A stretch of 64,000 nucleotides of DNA from Pseudisothecium myosuroides. Lineage: Eukaryota > Streptophyta > Bryopsida > Hypnales > Lembophyllaceae. The notes beneath the pieces were generated by a model, which did no database searches, was not told the origin of the DNA, and saw only the letters and a program-made list of their open reading frames with translations. Each line of letters begins with the position of its first letter. The stretch's first letter is position 1. The stretch covers positions 3,288,501 through 3,352,500 of the forward strand of contig OX637291.1 in assembly GCA_951799445.1 (NCBI GenBank). The letters run 5' to 3'. Shown here in pieces: positions 1 through 12,478 of this stretch. Both the position numbers and the translations under genes were made by a program.

Positions 1-1219
1 GAGGCTTTTTCCTTATAACATTGGTTTGTTTTTTGAGTAATATAACTATTTAAATTTCTTCAAGGTGATTCTAGTGATGCAAGGCTTCTTCCTTGCAAAT
101 TGGCTGATAGCCATATTTGGGGGTTTCATTAGAAAATGTAATATAAAACAATTAGTAAAGTGATGAGATATTCATATTAATTGGGTCTTTTGAAAGAGCG
201 TACACTTTGACTTAAGGCAATAAAAGATTTTACGTATCTTCTAACTACTAGAGGCGGCTTGATTTTTTGCGTGCATATTTGAGATTGGTAGATATAGATT
301 GGTGAAATATTGAAGTTGTTTGAACCTTCACATAAATATTGAGGTTTTAACCCATAAATTTCATTTGTCCTCTTGAGTAGGCTCTTACAGTCTCAATTTG
401 TGTAGTGATTTAATTTTTTTTCAAAGATAGGAAATCACATTAGCTTTTTGAAAATATGATTTTTATCTCAATTGGTGCCTAGATGCAAAAGTTATGCCAC
501 CTGAAGCCTAAAATAGAGTTTGTAGGGCAGCACAAAAAAAATCACAAAAAGTCAAAATGAAAATTTTAAAATTTTATTTCTCATAAAAAACATTTTTGTC
601 TACATGGAAAGATTTGATTCATTCTATTTGGATTAGTGAAGAGAAAGCTACAGACAATCTTGATTTTTGGACAATTTAAGCATCTTTTTGAAAAAATAAC
701 TTGTAGAATTCATTTTTGAATGCAATTTTTTCAATTTTTCAAAAAATAGAAAGTTGCATACAATTTAATTAGCGTGCTAGAACACTCTCACTAGTGGGAT
801 CAGTGATTTTCAATTTCATCTTAGAGCTATTAATAGTTTAGTTTTTCCTTCAATCTTTAACCTACTTCTATTTAACAATTTTTTGATGAGTAGAAATTAA
901 GTATTTTTAAAATTAAAAAAATCCTAAACTCTCAACTCAATTATCCAACATAAAAGATTAGAATTTCAAACTCGGGGGGGAGACCATCAGTGCAGTAGAA
1001 AATGGCATGAGATAAAAAAATAGGGTCAATTTAATTCATTGAAGGAAAAATTTATACTTTCAGTAGATCTACCATAGCATTGGTAATATGTGCTTAGTGC
1101 ATTTATAAAAAAAATAGGGTACAAAAAAAGGCTTCATTTTTTAATATAGTAGAAAAAAATAGGGTGTCAAACATTGGATACCCCTGAAATTCTTTAGTAG
1201 GTTCAGTTTTCTAATTAAT

Positions 1220-2290
1220 GGTTTGGGGGGTTGGATGGGTGAGCTATCCTGAATTTGAATTAGTTTTTGATTAAGTGCTTTAACTTAACTTAATTTGAAG
1301 GTTTAGATGGGAAACAACTTGAACATAAATGTGATTGCAAGAAACACTTGTCCTATTTTTTGTCCCCTTGCCCTTGGAAATTGGCATTTTGCTCATAACT
1401 TTTGCATTGTTTGTCCATTTGGCATGAAATTTGGAATGAAGGTAGATGCTATAGTTACAGACATTGAATAATTTTTTCAATTTTTTTCAATTAGTTTATT
1501 GTTTTTAACTTGCCCCCGATTGGGTGTCTACCTTGGCCATTTTGGGGGGTTTTAGTCCTATTTTTGACCCAAAAATGCGAATTTGAAGCCACAAACTGGA
1601 TATGTTGGAGGTCTACTAACATTACAAGGGCTGACGATGAGTTTTTATGAAAATAGCAACATTTCAGTTGCACACATGGGATCAAAGTGACCTTCCTTTG
1701 CGCGAAAGCTACGAAGAGGGAAAAAATTTCCTTCATGAATTTTTTGGTGCAATGCAAGCGTAGTCTTCTTTAGCAAAATGACTTTTTTTTATGGAATTTT
1801 TTTGAATTTTTTTTGAATTACTAAAAATGAAAATCTCCACAAACCCCTTTTTCTGCTATTTTCTACTCTCAATGGCTTCTGTAGTACTTCATAGTACTCT
1901 GTAGTAATGCATAGTATTGCATCAACGGTTTAGATCTGCAGGCGCCTTCAATCAACGGTTCAGATTTGTCGGGGCGCTTCTAAAACGTAGTATTGGTAGT
2001 ACTGCATAGTACTGCCAGTCCTATGGCCAAAAAACGCAGTTTTGATGGAAAAACGTGAAGTATTTCTTGCAACTACCCATTTGGGAGGTTGGATAGGTGA
2101 GCTATTTTAAACTTGATTTTTTTTTTAATTAAACGCTTTAACTTAACTTAAATTGGTGGTTTAGGTGGGAAACAACTTGAACATTTTTGGGGTTGGATGG
2201 GTGAGCTGTCATGAACTTGAATTAATTTTTAATTAAGAGCTTTAATATAACTCAATTTTGGTGGTTTAGGTGGGAAACAACTTTGGTTCA
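1220..2290 (+). repeat. Three ~100-bp tandem-type units, split by a MITE
   Basis: A unit beginning GGTTGGATGGGTGAGCT and ending GTTTAGGTGGGAAACAACTT occurs near 1226-1325, 2087-2180 and 2190-2284. Units 2 and 3 are adjacent. Unit 1 is separated from unit 2 by the MITE at 1327-2082. The simplest history is a tandem array into which the MITE inserted. No coding role is visible. Confidence 0.65.
1327..2082 (-). mobile_element. MITE of the 'ATTGCAAGAAAYACTT' TIR family (copy 1)
   Basis: The left end CATAAATGTGATTGCAAG and the right end CTTGCAACTACCCATTT are inverted repeats. The whole body is the reverse complement of 53018-53776, with shared text such as the segment around TGACCTTCCTTT/AAAGGAAGGTCA. 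Short open frames in it are not genes. It also contains repeated AGTACT-rich text near 1880-2010. Confidence 0.7.
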
Positions 2291-3079
2291 AGCTGGGAGT
2301 TTTAATGGTACATTGTTGGTATTGTGTGTTGCATAACTTGCATTGGTACTACTTCCAATGTTATGGAATTTTTTTTGCTCATGTTATTGCTTTTGCAATG
2401 TATTCACATTCATTTCAGTATTCCGTAGTTTTAAAATGTAGAAAAAAAATAGGGTGATAAAAAATAGACTCTCCACCCATTTATAAAAAAAAATAGGGTG
2501 CCCATAAATACATGCCGGTAGCTTTTTATCTACCAATAGGGAGGAAAAAAAAGATGGGAGGGAGATAAATACCCCCCCCATTAAATACCCCATTATCGCA
2601 CGTGGTTATTAAAATTTTAGGGGTGTGACCCTCCAGAGATTTCAAAATGTGTAGTGCAAAAAATTTAAGCTATAAAGATTCAAAGCCTTGAAAATTCAAG
2701 TAAGGTGCAAAAATACCAGATTTTTTCACTTCAAACTCAAATATCTTGCAATCCACTTGGTCAAAGTGTTTGAAATTTCTTCTACACATTCTTATACTAG
2801 TCCAGTACAAGATCCTAGGGTTAGATATGCAAAACAAACAATTTCTAAAGTTTTTTAAACATTGCAATATAAATGGTAGTTTTGAATGTTTTTTGATGAA
2901 AAAAATGCCTTAGGAGTTTAGGGGTAAAAATCATATACATATTTAGCTAACACTTGGTGCAGACATTCACGCCAGGTCTTTTAAAAAAATGAAGATTTAT
3001 ATTGAAGAAAATGAAAGATTTTACCTAAATATTATTAAACAAGAGAGGCTTAATTTTTTATGCGAATGATTGGGGTTGA

Positions 3080-3357
3080 TTAATCCCTAAAGGAACAAGT
3101 AGCATTTTTGGCAATATGACATTTTCAGTCATCCATTCATGAATGGAATTTTTATTTTTATTTTCTTTATTTTTGAAATTTTTATACAACATGTGGTCAA
3201 CGAGCTAGTAGCTTTAAGGTGCAACAATTTCCTTAACTTTTGACTACATGGTTAAAAGGTTATTGTATGATATATAAATTGTTTTGGAATCTAGGCGGTG
3301 CAAGTGCCTAAAAAAAATCACTTTTTTAAGAAACAAAAATTTGAAATTGGTTTTTCA

Positions 3358-3449
<92 letters not shown>

Positions 3450-3740
3450 GAAAGCTTTTAATCATTCCATTTTGATTAATGAGGTTAAAGTTATGAAGAG
3501 TTTTAGTTTGTGGACAATTATGAAATCTCTACTCTAAAATATACTTTGAAGTCTTTTATTTAACTCAATTTTTAATATTTTTGGAAAATAGAATAAAATA
3601 ATAAGATGTAGATTGTTTATCCCAACATCACCACCATTGGGATTGGCATTTTTTAATTTTACAACTAAATTCTTTATAATTTAGTATTTAAAAATCATTC
3701 TCAACTGTTTTTTACTTATTTATTTATTTCAAGCATGAAA
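3080..3740 (+). mobile_element. Truncated piggyBac-like MITE, subfamily 1
   Basis: It starts TTAATCCCTAAAGGAAC and follows the same order of blocks as the full-length copy at 59930-60860 (AGTAGCTTTAAGG, CATAACTTTTGACT-like, TTGAAATTGGTT, ATTCCATT). The match ends near the TTTCAAGCATG block (about 3738), so the right end is missing. A TA microsatellite has expanded inside it. Confidence 0.65.
3362..3446. repeat. (TA)n microsatellite, about 42 units
   Basis: An uninterrupted alternation of T and A lies inside the truncated MITE, where other copies have only a short TATATATCTACG/TATATATATGCGG segment. The short TA run in the element was probably the seed. Open frames through it (repeated Tyr-Ile) are artefacts. 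Confidence 0.95.
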
Positions 3741-5540
3741 GTGAAATTTTTCTGTTGAAATTTTTTATATGTACTCCCAACTTATTTCTTCAACATATTA
3801 TGCAAAATTTTATGTTGCAGGGTTTACACATTTTTGGATTAAAGGTTTGAAAAATGAAATCTAACCATATGGAAAGAGTTGAAAATACTTCTTTTTGAAA
3901 CCCAATCACATGATCTTGCAATTGGTAGAGTTTCTTATTCTGAATTTTTTTGAGAGGGTGTACTTTAACATGTTATCTAAAGGATTTTACAGTTGGATTT
4001 GTTAAATTTTTTAATATAGATGAAGATTTTAGCCTTGCTCTAAAGACTAGTATTTTGAAGCAGTTTGGGTCTCTAGACATGAAAGAACTTTAGGGGTTAA
4101 TACATAGGTGTGTGAAATATTGAAATGGTTTGAATCCTTACATAAACTTCAATGTCTTAAACTTAGTCACATATTTTGCTAACACTTGGTATGAACGTCC
4201 CATATTAAATTAATTTGTACATAGCCCTGTACAATTCCTCTCCTTTCATTGAATAACAATACAAATACTACTAACGTAGGATCACCCAAACTCAAGTATG
4301 TTCCCCAAAAGCTAATCCTAGAAAAAACACAAATAAAATAGATGTTTGTTGCACTCTCTTTAAGATGTGAACATTGGAAATAGGACATAGTTTTAGAAAG
4401 GCTACCAATTCAACTTTGGCCTCTTATAACTTTTGCATATTGTAATCTAGTATTGTTCTTGATTTCCGTCCAACTTTATTGCAATTTGTCCTTTTGCGAT
4501 TAAAATACCGAGTCAAAGCTTCCCGACACTCAATACATTAATGCTTGTCAAATAAATTTGCTCACTCTCACGTGATCCTACCTTAGTAGAAGCCAAGGTG
4601 ATCCTACCTTCGAGCACCAATGAATAGTGTTAGCTGCCAAGGCCCACATTGTCACTTGAAGCTAGTGCCAAGAAGGGCCTTGGACGCTATGCTTTGACAC
4701 TATTCCTTGGTGTCCCAAGATCACTCTTTCCTCATGAGCAAGTACCGTAGTATCTCCGTGAGAGCTCTGAATCTGTGATATCTGCTCTGATACTGATTTA
4801 CTGGATTGGGAAGCATGAAGAATCCCGGCAAGGCACAACTGCCTGGTGACGCCGGCTTTGAGTGAACTCGTGAGCAAGCGGACGGGTTGGCTGTCTGGGT
4901 TGACCTTGAAGCTCACCTGAGCTTAAGTTATTTTTTCTTGTGTCCTACCATTGGGGAAGCGTGATCGACGACGCTGAGACCACCAGTGTAATAACACGCC
5001 GCTTCGTCATTATTCACGGCAGGCAGGCAGGGCCGGCGCGAGCCCCAGTAAAGTAAGCTTATCAATTGACCTTGGGCCTTCAAACAAACCAGACACGGCA
5101 TGCCTGGAGTGGAGTGCGGACAAAGGAATCAATGAATCATGCCGTTAGGTACCAGCAGTCAGTTGAAACTGGAGGAGTGAGGACAAAGGAATGCTGTTAA
5201 ACTCCGGCCCAGTTAAGTTAGTTGCAAGCTAGTTGGACTTTCGGAATTCGATGAGCCAGGTGTTCTGGGGATTGAAGCTCTAATCGCCTACTTGGTCAAA
5301 GGAACCGACAATCCATGTAACTTTGCTTTAGTTAACTTATTACTCATCTGCAAATTGGGAAGCACTGTAGGTTCAAATCCTGCTCATTTGCAGTTCGGAA
5401 GCTGACTCAAGTGACCGACTTCGAAACCTCGGGAAGAAGGTTGAAGAAGGTTGAAGAAGGACCGACAATGAGAAATTAACCACGTCTAATTGCAACATTT
5501 AATCCCTCAGCTGGACTTCCATGCACATGGAATGACGGAA
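3741..5540. other. Gene-free stretch with a GC-richer part at 4570-5540
   Basis: 3741-4570 is AT-rich with no recognisable gene. 4570-5540 has a clearly higher GC content. A minus-strand frame at 4662-4916 (84 codons) is open but has no motif that I recognise. At 5366-5381 there is a tRNA-like T arm (stem GTAGG/CCTGC around TTCAAAT), but no D or anticodon arm could be found. I make no gene call here. Confidence 0.5.
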
Positions 5541-6288
5541 TTAACCCCTAAAGGACCAAGGTGTGTTTTTTGGCAACATAGCAATTTTGGGCAGCTCACT
5601 ACAAATGGAGTTTTTATTTTTTTTCTTTGAAAATTTAACACAATGTGTGCCCAAGGAGTAGCTTTAAGGCCCAACAATTTTCATAACTTTTGACTTCATG
5701 TTTAAAAAGTTATTGCATGATATGTGATTTTCATTGCTCGGCGGGCAGCCCGGGCAGCCCAAAAAAACTTCTTTAAAAATCACTTTTTTAAAAAATAAAA
5801 ATTTGAAATTGGTTCTTTAGGTTTATATCTACGCGGGAAGCTTTGAATCATTCCATTTGGATTAACGAGTCAAAAGTTATGAGGAATTTTAGTTTGCGGG
5901 TAGGTATGGCTTTCAAAGACTCCATACCTACCCACAAACTAAAACTCCTCATAACTTTTGACTCGTTAATCCAAATGGAATGATTCAAAGCTTCCCGCGT
6001 AGATATAAACCTAAAGAACCAATTTCAAATTTTTATTTTTAAAAAAAGTGATTTTTAAAGAAGTTTTTTGGGCTGCCCGGGCTGCCCGCCGAGCAATGAA
6101 AATCACATATCATGCAATAACTTTTTAACCATGAAGTCAAAAGTTATGAAAATTGTTGGGCCTTAAAGCTACTCCTCAGGCACATATTGTGTGAAATTTT
6201 TAAAGAAAAAAATAAAAATTCCATTCGTAGTGAGCTGCCCAAAATTGCTATGTTGCCAAAAAACGCACCTTGGTCTTTTAGGGGTTAA
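5541..6288. mobile_element. Inverted-repeat (hairpin) derivative of the piggyBac-like MITE
   Basis: Two arms of about 365 bp are nearly identical reverse complements and meet at a loop near 5910-5921 (GTAGGTATGG ... CCATACCTAC). Both outer ends read TTAACCCCTAAAGG or its complement. Each arm corresponds to the same terminal part of the 931-bp element at 59930, so this is an inverted duplication of one end. Transcription from either side would give a long perfect hairpin RNA. No protein is encoded. Confidence 0.9.
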
Positions 6289-9200
6289 ACCACTTTTGGT
6301 GCTTCCATAGCTCCCTATTTCAAGTGTAATTCTTCCATCTTTCATCATTTGTTTTCAACTTTGTAGAAAAGATAAAATAAGTTATGTATTTTTGCATAGA
6401 AGTGTGCAATAGTTGCTAGAGTAGAATCATAATTGTTAGCCAATATATTTTTTGGGGCAAGCAAGTTTCTGATTTTTGGAAAACTATTTTTTGACACTAG
6501 ACTTGAACTTTTCGGTGGCTTTTAGTTTGGCAACAAGGTAAATCTACTCTTGAAGTGTAGTGAAAGCATTACAGAATTCAACGACTCTAGAAAGCTCAAA
6601 AATTAATTTTCAATTCGAACTCAATATAGACATCTGCCCTCATTAGATGTTTTTTGAGGCCTTTGGAAGACCACAAGTTTCCGGAGAATTCCTGGATTGT
6701 GGAGAATGTGGGAAAACTGGCGTGCATCAGAAAACTTGATGTGGTCAAGAGATTGCTATGTCAAATATTATTATTTAATCATTATTAAAAATATTTTTTA
6801 TTATTTTATTTTGGCAACGGTGCCATCAGTGCGTTGGTTCCTAGTAAGGGGAACAACCTTGAAACAATCTTCTCCAAAACATCTAATGAAGAGCATGCCC
6901 TACCAACCCCAATATTAACTTATGATCTAAAATTTCTAGGATGAGAGATTTGTGGTTATTTTTTTCTATGACGTCTACCCCCCACTCTCAAGGCCTTGCA
7001 AAGAATTAACCTTGTACTTGCAAAATGCAAGCTCTTTACAATGCAAAGTAATATTACTGGTAATAGTTCTTTTATTCTAGTTTTTTGATGCACTAGCTTA
7101 CTTCAAGCATATTTTAACCAACTTCTATTGATTAACTATTTGATTATTAAGATCCAATTGCCAAAGAAGACAAGCTAGTTTTGGTGCACTCCATCGTTAG
7201 AAAACTCCATCATCTCATCCTTGAACACCATTTTTGAAGCCTGCTGCCTAAGTTTTCATGGGGTTGTTTCATTGTAGATTGCACGGATGCTCCAGGCACT
7301 CTAAAATTTATAATTTGAATAATAAACAAAGTACTACACAACAATGTTTCATCCAAATAATTTTTCATTGATCTAAAGTAATACTTGAATCTTTAAAAGA
7401 TAACCTTTTTTAAACTCAATTTGATGGGATTGAGAAAAATATTTTATTTGTTCAAAAATATAAACAAAAATATACAAAATTTCCAAACATTAAAGGGGAC
7501 ATGGCATATAATTGAAAATCTTGCACAATAACCACATGTCTTGCACACACAATGACTTGAAATTGTACATTGTGTCAAGAAAATGAAAATTTGAACTCTA
7601 ATGATTTTCAAAAACATTATTCCAATATTGCTTTGAAATCTTCTTTAATATGCTAATGGGTCAATAGATGCAGACTACGCTGGATTAATATGAATAGTCA
7701 CAGTCCTTATTTCAGTGGGTGTAGGTGGAATTCCTGTAATTTCAAATATATAAAAGTCGTGGAACAAGAAAAAGGACACATATTAATGTTGTATACTTGA
7801 AGATCTCTAAAAATCACAAAGAAATCTTTGCAAAGTAGTTTATACTTTAATTGTAAAGGACTTTCAAATGTATTTTTTATGTACTGTCACAGTCCACACA
7901 TTAAAGAGAAAGACTTATTGCTCTATTAGAAATTCAAATATTTTGCAAAAAAAGGAATTATATTTCCATAGATATATATCTAATCAAATGTTTTAGCATG
8001 GGATATGTAGAGTTGTATCCCTAAATTCATATATATATAGAGACTATTATTTATGCAGAAGTGCATGCAAATTTTGGAGCTTCATTTTATATATTTAAAG
8101 TTGAAATTATGAATGTTAGATTCACTTAATGTTTATATAAAGTCTTTATTTAAGGCGGTATGTTCTTAAAATTCGCTTTCTATCTTTTAAATTTGCTTTC
8201 TATCTTCAAAATTCGTTTTCTATCTTCGAAAAATGGACTTGTAAGTGGCCAAAAAAGAGACACCGTAGTGTGCATCTACCCTAATTACAACTTCTCTTTT
8301 TTGAATGGTTACAAAAAATAATTGTTTTGTCTATGTTTTGTAGACATGAAAGATTCAAGTTGTTTATACATGAGCTTTAAGTGCATTAGAAAGGGACACT
8401 TTAAGTGCATTAGAAAGGGACAAATTTGGCATGCGATATGTGTGACAATGTTTAGGCATTTTTATTTACTTATGCAAATCAAGTATGTTTGTGCATTTGA
8501 AAGGTTTTCTTCAATTTGAATTTGAAATAAACATCTAATTTTGACACACGTATTTGGTGCCCAAATTATACATTTTAATGTACAAATAACATGGATCGTT
8601 TTATTTTAATTTGCAAAGTATGAGAAGAATGCTTACTTTTTATAAACTTCCAAGTTCAAAAATAATGTTTCAAAATTGAAATATGTTTCTACTAATAGAA
8701 TATATGTGAGCTTTTAAATTCACTCTTAAGGCTTAAACCTTTAAATGACCAAGTGTCTGTTCAACATACATGCAAAATCTTGTGCAGGTCCATACAAAGT
8801 CATGTTGAACAAATATGAAGGTGTAGACATGTACCTCATTTATAGAAATTAAAAAAAATTGAATTAGATGTTTGAATCAAGAGTTCTGTTATTTAAAAAA
8901 ATTGGGCAATTTGAAGCAACTTTTGCTAATTTTTCATCTACTATTGAAATTTGGCATGTATATAACTAACTATGTTGAATGCAAAAATCTCTCTCCAAGA
9001 GGAGTCAAATGATACTAAGATTATCCACTAACCATGTAGGGTAAGTTTGAAAAAAATCATTTAATTTTCTTCTTGATCACTACAAATGCAAAGTTCTTAA
9101 ATTTCTTCCACATATTCTAAATGTTTGTCTCTAAGTTTTCACCACTAGGATCCAATTAAAAAAATTCCTCATTGCACAAGTCTTATCAAAAAACAACTCT

Positions 9201-9664
9201 TAAAATAACTAGTGTATTGCTAGCATTAAAGAAAATATGAGGTCTTCAGAGGGCCGCTCCACAACCCTCTAAAGACCCCAAAGATAACATTTTATTTTGC
9301 TTAAGGATTAGTTTTCTCCCTATTGCAGCTTACTTTATGTCACAATGCTGGATGCTTGTCAATGGCTCAAAATTTGAGTACAAGGTGTTAAATAATTGAG
9401 GATGCACCTTAACCACAATTATTTGGATGCACCTTGCACTCTAATAGTCTACTAATTAACCAAGTTGTGGAAAAAAAAAGGTCCAAAATAGTCCAATGAC
9501 CATCTATCATCATGAATTTATTTTGATGGCAATGTGAAAGACCTACTTCATTGACATTTGGTGATTATGAAGGGTGAAGAGGTTGTTTTTTTATAGAAAA
9601 ATCAATTGTCCATCATGAATCCTCAAAAGATATGTAATAATTTGAAGATAGACTACTCTGTGTC
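6289..9664. other. AT-rich stretch without recognisable genes
   Basis: No reading frame with coding character, no RNA gene and no complete transposon was recognised. Short open frames (for example 6697-6918 and 8322-8519) are of low complexity. A small local duplication (TTTAAGTGCATTAGAAAGGGACA) occurs twice near 8376-8420. Confidence 0.5.
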
Positions 9665-10049
9665 AAATGTAGAAATTGTTCAAATTTGAATTTCAAACCT
9701 CATTTAGGCATAGTAGAATAATTTTTTTCAAAAAACTTTGAACTAAGTTAATGTAGGTAATTAATATAATTTTTATCTCCAATAATTCTTTTGAGGTTTA
9801 CAACCTCCAATAAAAAGTTATGGACAAATTCAGAGAGGGTATTTGAAAATGTCAAATAAAAAGTCCCTTTCAATCCCTCTTTGAAATTTTCCATAAATTT
9901 TAGTTGGAGGCTCAAAATCTCAATTGGATTTTTCAAGATGAAAGTTAGCTTGATTCTACACATTAATTTAGTTCAAAGTTTTTAGAAAAAATATTCTACT
10001 ATACCTAAATGAGGTCTGAAATTTGATTTTGAACACAATTTCTACATTT
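9665..10049. mobile_element. MITE with ~90-bp terminal inverted repeats
   Basis: The left arm (9665-9756) starts AAATGTAGAAATTGTTC. The right arm (about 9958-10049) is its reverse complement with scattered mismatches; both contain CCTCATTTAGG and TAGTAGAATA. The 200-bp centre has no gene; the 71-codon minus frame at 9748-9963 overlaps the arm and is an artefact. Confidence 0.75.
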
Positions 10050-12350
10050 GAATTAACAATGAGCGGTTGAGCTCATATTTATCCTAATTTACATATCCAC
10101 ATGGATTGTTTTACCTACCATTACCTTACTTATATAAGAGCTTCTCTTTTCATCTTTTCAATTTGGCTTAATTTGATTGAATTTGTTTAATTTGTCTATT
10201 AAACACCATGTGCTATACTGCTTTGTATTCTATTATCCTAATGTACTGTGATTATTATGTCTTGACATCTTTTATGAAAGTCTGATTATGTGAACTTTAT
10301 GATACTAAGAATCTATAGGATTTGGGAAATCCTTAAGGATGTCACCGCAAAGCGATCTTCTGGAGACCTTAGATATCCTCTAGAATTTACTTGACCTCTT
10401 TGTATTGTAGGGTGATTTAGAGTAAGCTACTCTCCTTCATTTGAGTCTAAATTTTGCGTGAGTGTACAAAATAAGATGTAGTACTTAATAGTGTACAGGT
10501 TCAATTTGAATAGAAAAAAGTCATCACTTTAAGTGGGCTTGAAGTTTACTAACCATAACTGGCAAGGCTAAAAAAACCTTTTTTTCTCACTTCAATCATT
10601 ATAATCTTGCAATATATGCTTTCAAATGGTATGAAATTTTTTCTACACTTTGCCATCATGGTATACTACACTTTTGTATGGTTGAAGATTTAAAAAATTA
10701 TTTTTTAATTTTCAATCCTAATTAATGCACCAAAAAAAGGCAATTTTAGCAATTTCTTTTGACTAACTCTCTGGCCCCTTGAATTTTGCTTTTCTACCCC
10801 TAAGTTGTGTTCATCTAGGGTTGTTGTATTCTACTTTTGCAATGCATTTCTTTCATTTGTGTCCCCCTTCTTTCAAGAAATGTTTACATTTTATGTCCTT
10901 TCCCCTTCTTTTCGTTGTTCTTTTTGAAGGGGTAGCAATTTCTTTAGGTGTGATTATCTTAGGTACTATTCACATGTTTGGACTGGATCGGAGGTGGAGC
11001 TCAAGGCAACCAACCTATAAAGTTGGTTTCATACCACATCATGCTTTGGGATGTGCATTGGTTCTTTAAGGAAAATATTTAGTTCTCTACTAATGTTTGG
11101 GAGTGAGTGGCATGTGACAATGAATGAATGAATTGAGACAATCCGACAGGAAAACAAGTCGTACATTAGGAGAGACAAGGAGACAAGTGGAGAATAATTT
11201 TAGATAGTTATAGAAAATCGTGTTGGTGTGAAGGAGAGTGGGCTTGCTAACCCTAAAATCGAGAGTAGCAAAAGGGAGGGACTTCATCTCCATAACCAAC
11301 ATAAGGTTGGCTATTTCTCGATGCTAACCTAGGCCCCGTTCGATATTAGGTCGGGTACTCGGGGTCAAGCGTGCGAACAGCCTGCTCAGTTCCCACAGTC
11401 TGACTGACACTCTGACAACTCTGGCTGCTCCACCATCCATTTGGTCGCACTAGTTTGGGCAGCCCAAGAGACTTCGGACACAAGTGTGCCGGAGCAGTAC
11501 CCGAGGTTGCTTCCCTGTTGCCCCAGAAACAAGCAACCGACGTGCACAGAAATCCACCTGTTCCAGGAAAGAAACAGCCAGATGGACAGCTAGATGGATC
11601 GTGCGTAGGCGTGGCCTATATTCAGCCTGTGATGTGCGTGGAAGGTCTACGGCCAAATCGGAGCTCCCAAATGAGTGGAATTCATGCCAAATTTATGACT
11701 AGGATCTATATATGATCGACAATAGCAAAGTAGCAAACTGGAAGGAAATGCTGCCTGCAATATATTGCAACGGGGTCCGTGCATTTATCACAATAGTGAA
11801 GTTTGCACAGCAAGTAACGTAGTATATATGCTCTCGGGTCCTGCTCAAAACCGATCGAACCTTCAGACTTGGACAAGTTAAGTGCTGGAATGAAATCCAT
11901 CCGGGCGCGGAGTCCCGAGGCGGAGTCTCACCCAGGATTTGACCCCATCAACTCACCGAATCGATGTATCAGTGCACAATCAACAGCAGAAAGAGTAAGA
12001 CTGTTGCGTGTATGATACGTGGGGAAGGAAAAAGAACATTTCTCAATACAGTGGGTTTCAGTCACGCCCCTCATCAGGCTATCTTCAATGGATTTGTCTG
12101 AGGTCTTATTAGCTTCTTGAAACATGTTTCCGTGCCTGGTAGAAGCTGGAAACAATTTCGTCACATTGTCGATATTCATGAAATTGGTCCTTTTTCAAGG
12201 CGTCTTGAAACCAAGAGTAACCTGCTCCAAAATTGATCATGTTGCAAAATCGAGCCCTACAAATTTTTAGATAAATTGTTTACTATCTGAACATATGGGC
12301 TCAGGGTTGCTTTTCGAGTGTACCTATAATATAATTTCTAGTATGTTGAT
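10050..12350. other. No recognisable gene; transition from AT-rich to mixed-composition DNA
   Basis: 10050-11330 is AT-rich; a TATATAAG motif at about 10131 is followed by pyrimidine-rich text that could be part of an old LTR, but no partner was found. From 11330 the composition becomes more balanced, and several overlapping open frames exist at 11450-11715 and 11928-12179 without recognisable motifs. They could be decayed coding DNA, but nothing supports a specific call. Confidence 0.4.
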
Positions 12351-12478
12351 ATTTTGTTAAAATGGCGGTATTCCACAAACTTGGCACTTTCACGTTTAGA
12401 CCATGTGGTCTGAAATCTATATCTGTCCTAGAAATGAATTTAAAAGTGACGTGTGGAGTACTACCATTTTAACAAAAT
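12351..12478. mobile_element. Small MITE, TIR ATTTTGTTAAAATGG (copy 1)
   Basis: The ends ATTTTGTTAAAATGGCGGTA and TACCATTTTAACAAAAT are inverted repeats. The centre holds AGACCATGTGGTCT, a near-palindrome. The same ends and the same type of internal palindrome occur at 20357-21620 and 52874-53016. Confidence 0.75.

Larger units (their letters stand above)
971..2638. mobile_element. Nested insertion with 8-bp target-site duplication ATTTCAAA
   Basis: The octamer ATTTCAAA lies directly before (963-970) and directly after (2639-2646) this segment. The uninterrupted relatives read through the same point (GAAATTCAAAATCATTAG near 47230), so this is a real insertion with an 8-bp duplication. The ends CTCGGGGGG and CCTCCAGAG are short, imperfect inverted repeats. 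An 8-bp duplication is typical of hAT elements, but no transposase is present. The segment holds a short tandem array and a further MITE. Confidence 0.6.
351..2930 (+). mobile_element. Non-autonomous piggyBac-like element, subfamily 2, interrupted by a nested insertion
   Basis: The left end reads TTAA followed by CCCATAAA, and the right end finishes near CTTAGGAGTTTAGGGG. The body matches the copies at 32301-33211 and 46341-47521. Shared blocks include 'GCAAAAGTTATG', a block around 'CTACATGG(A)AAG', and near the right end 'CTTGCAAT' and 'CAAGATCCTA'. The copy is split between 970 and 2639 by a 1.67-kb insertion. Without that insertion it is about 0.9 kb, like its relatives. It carries no credible coding sequence. 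The assignment rests on alignment by eye to the other copies. Confidence 0.6.

Noticed and set aside
3284..3537. Plus-strand frames with long Tyr-Ile repeats
   Set aside because: They are produced by the TA microsatellite, not by a gene.
10100..10480. Possible solo LTR (TATATAAG, T-rich text)
   Set aside because: No second LTR, primer-binding site or target duplication was found.
10779..11069. 96-codon hydrophobic frame as a membrane protein gene
   Set aside because: Its T-rich composition explains the hydrophobicity; there is no domain, no splice context and no neighbour supporting it.
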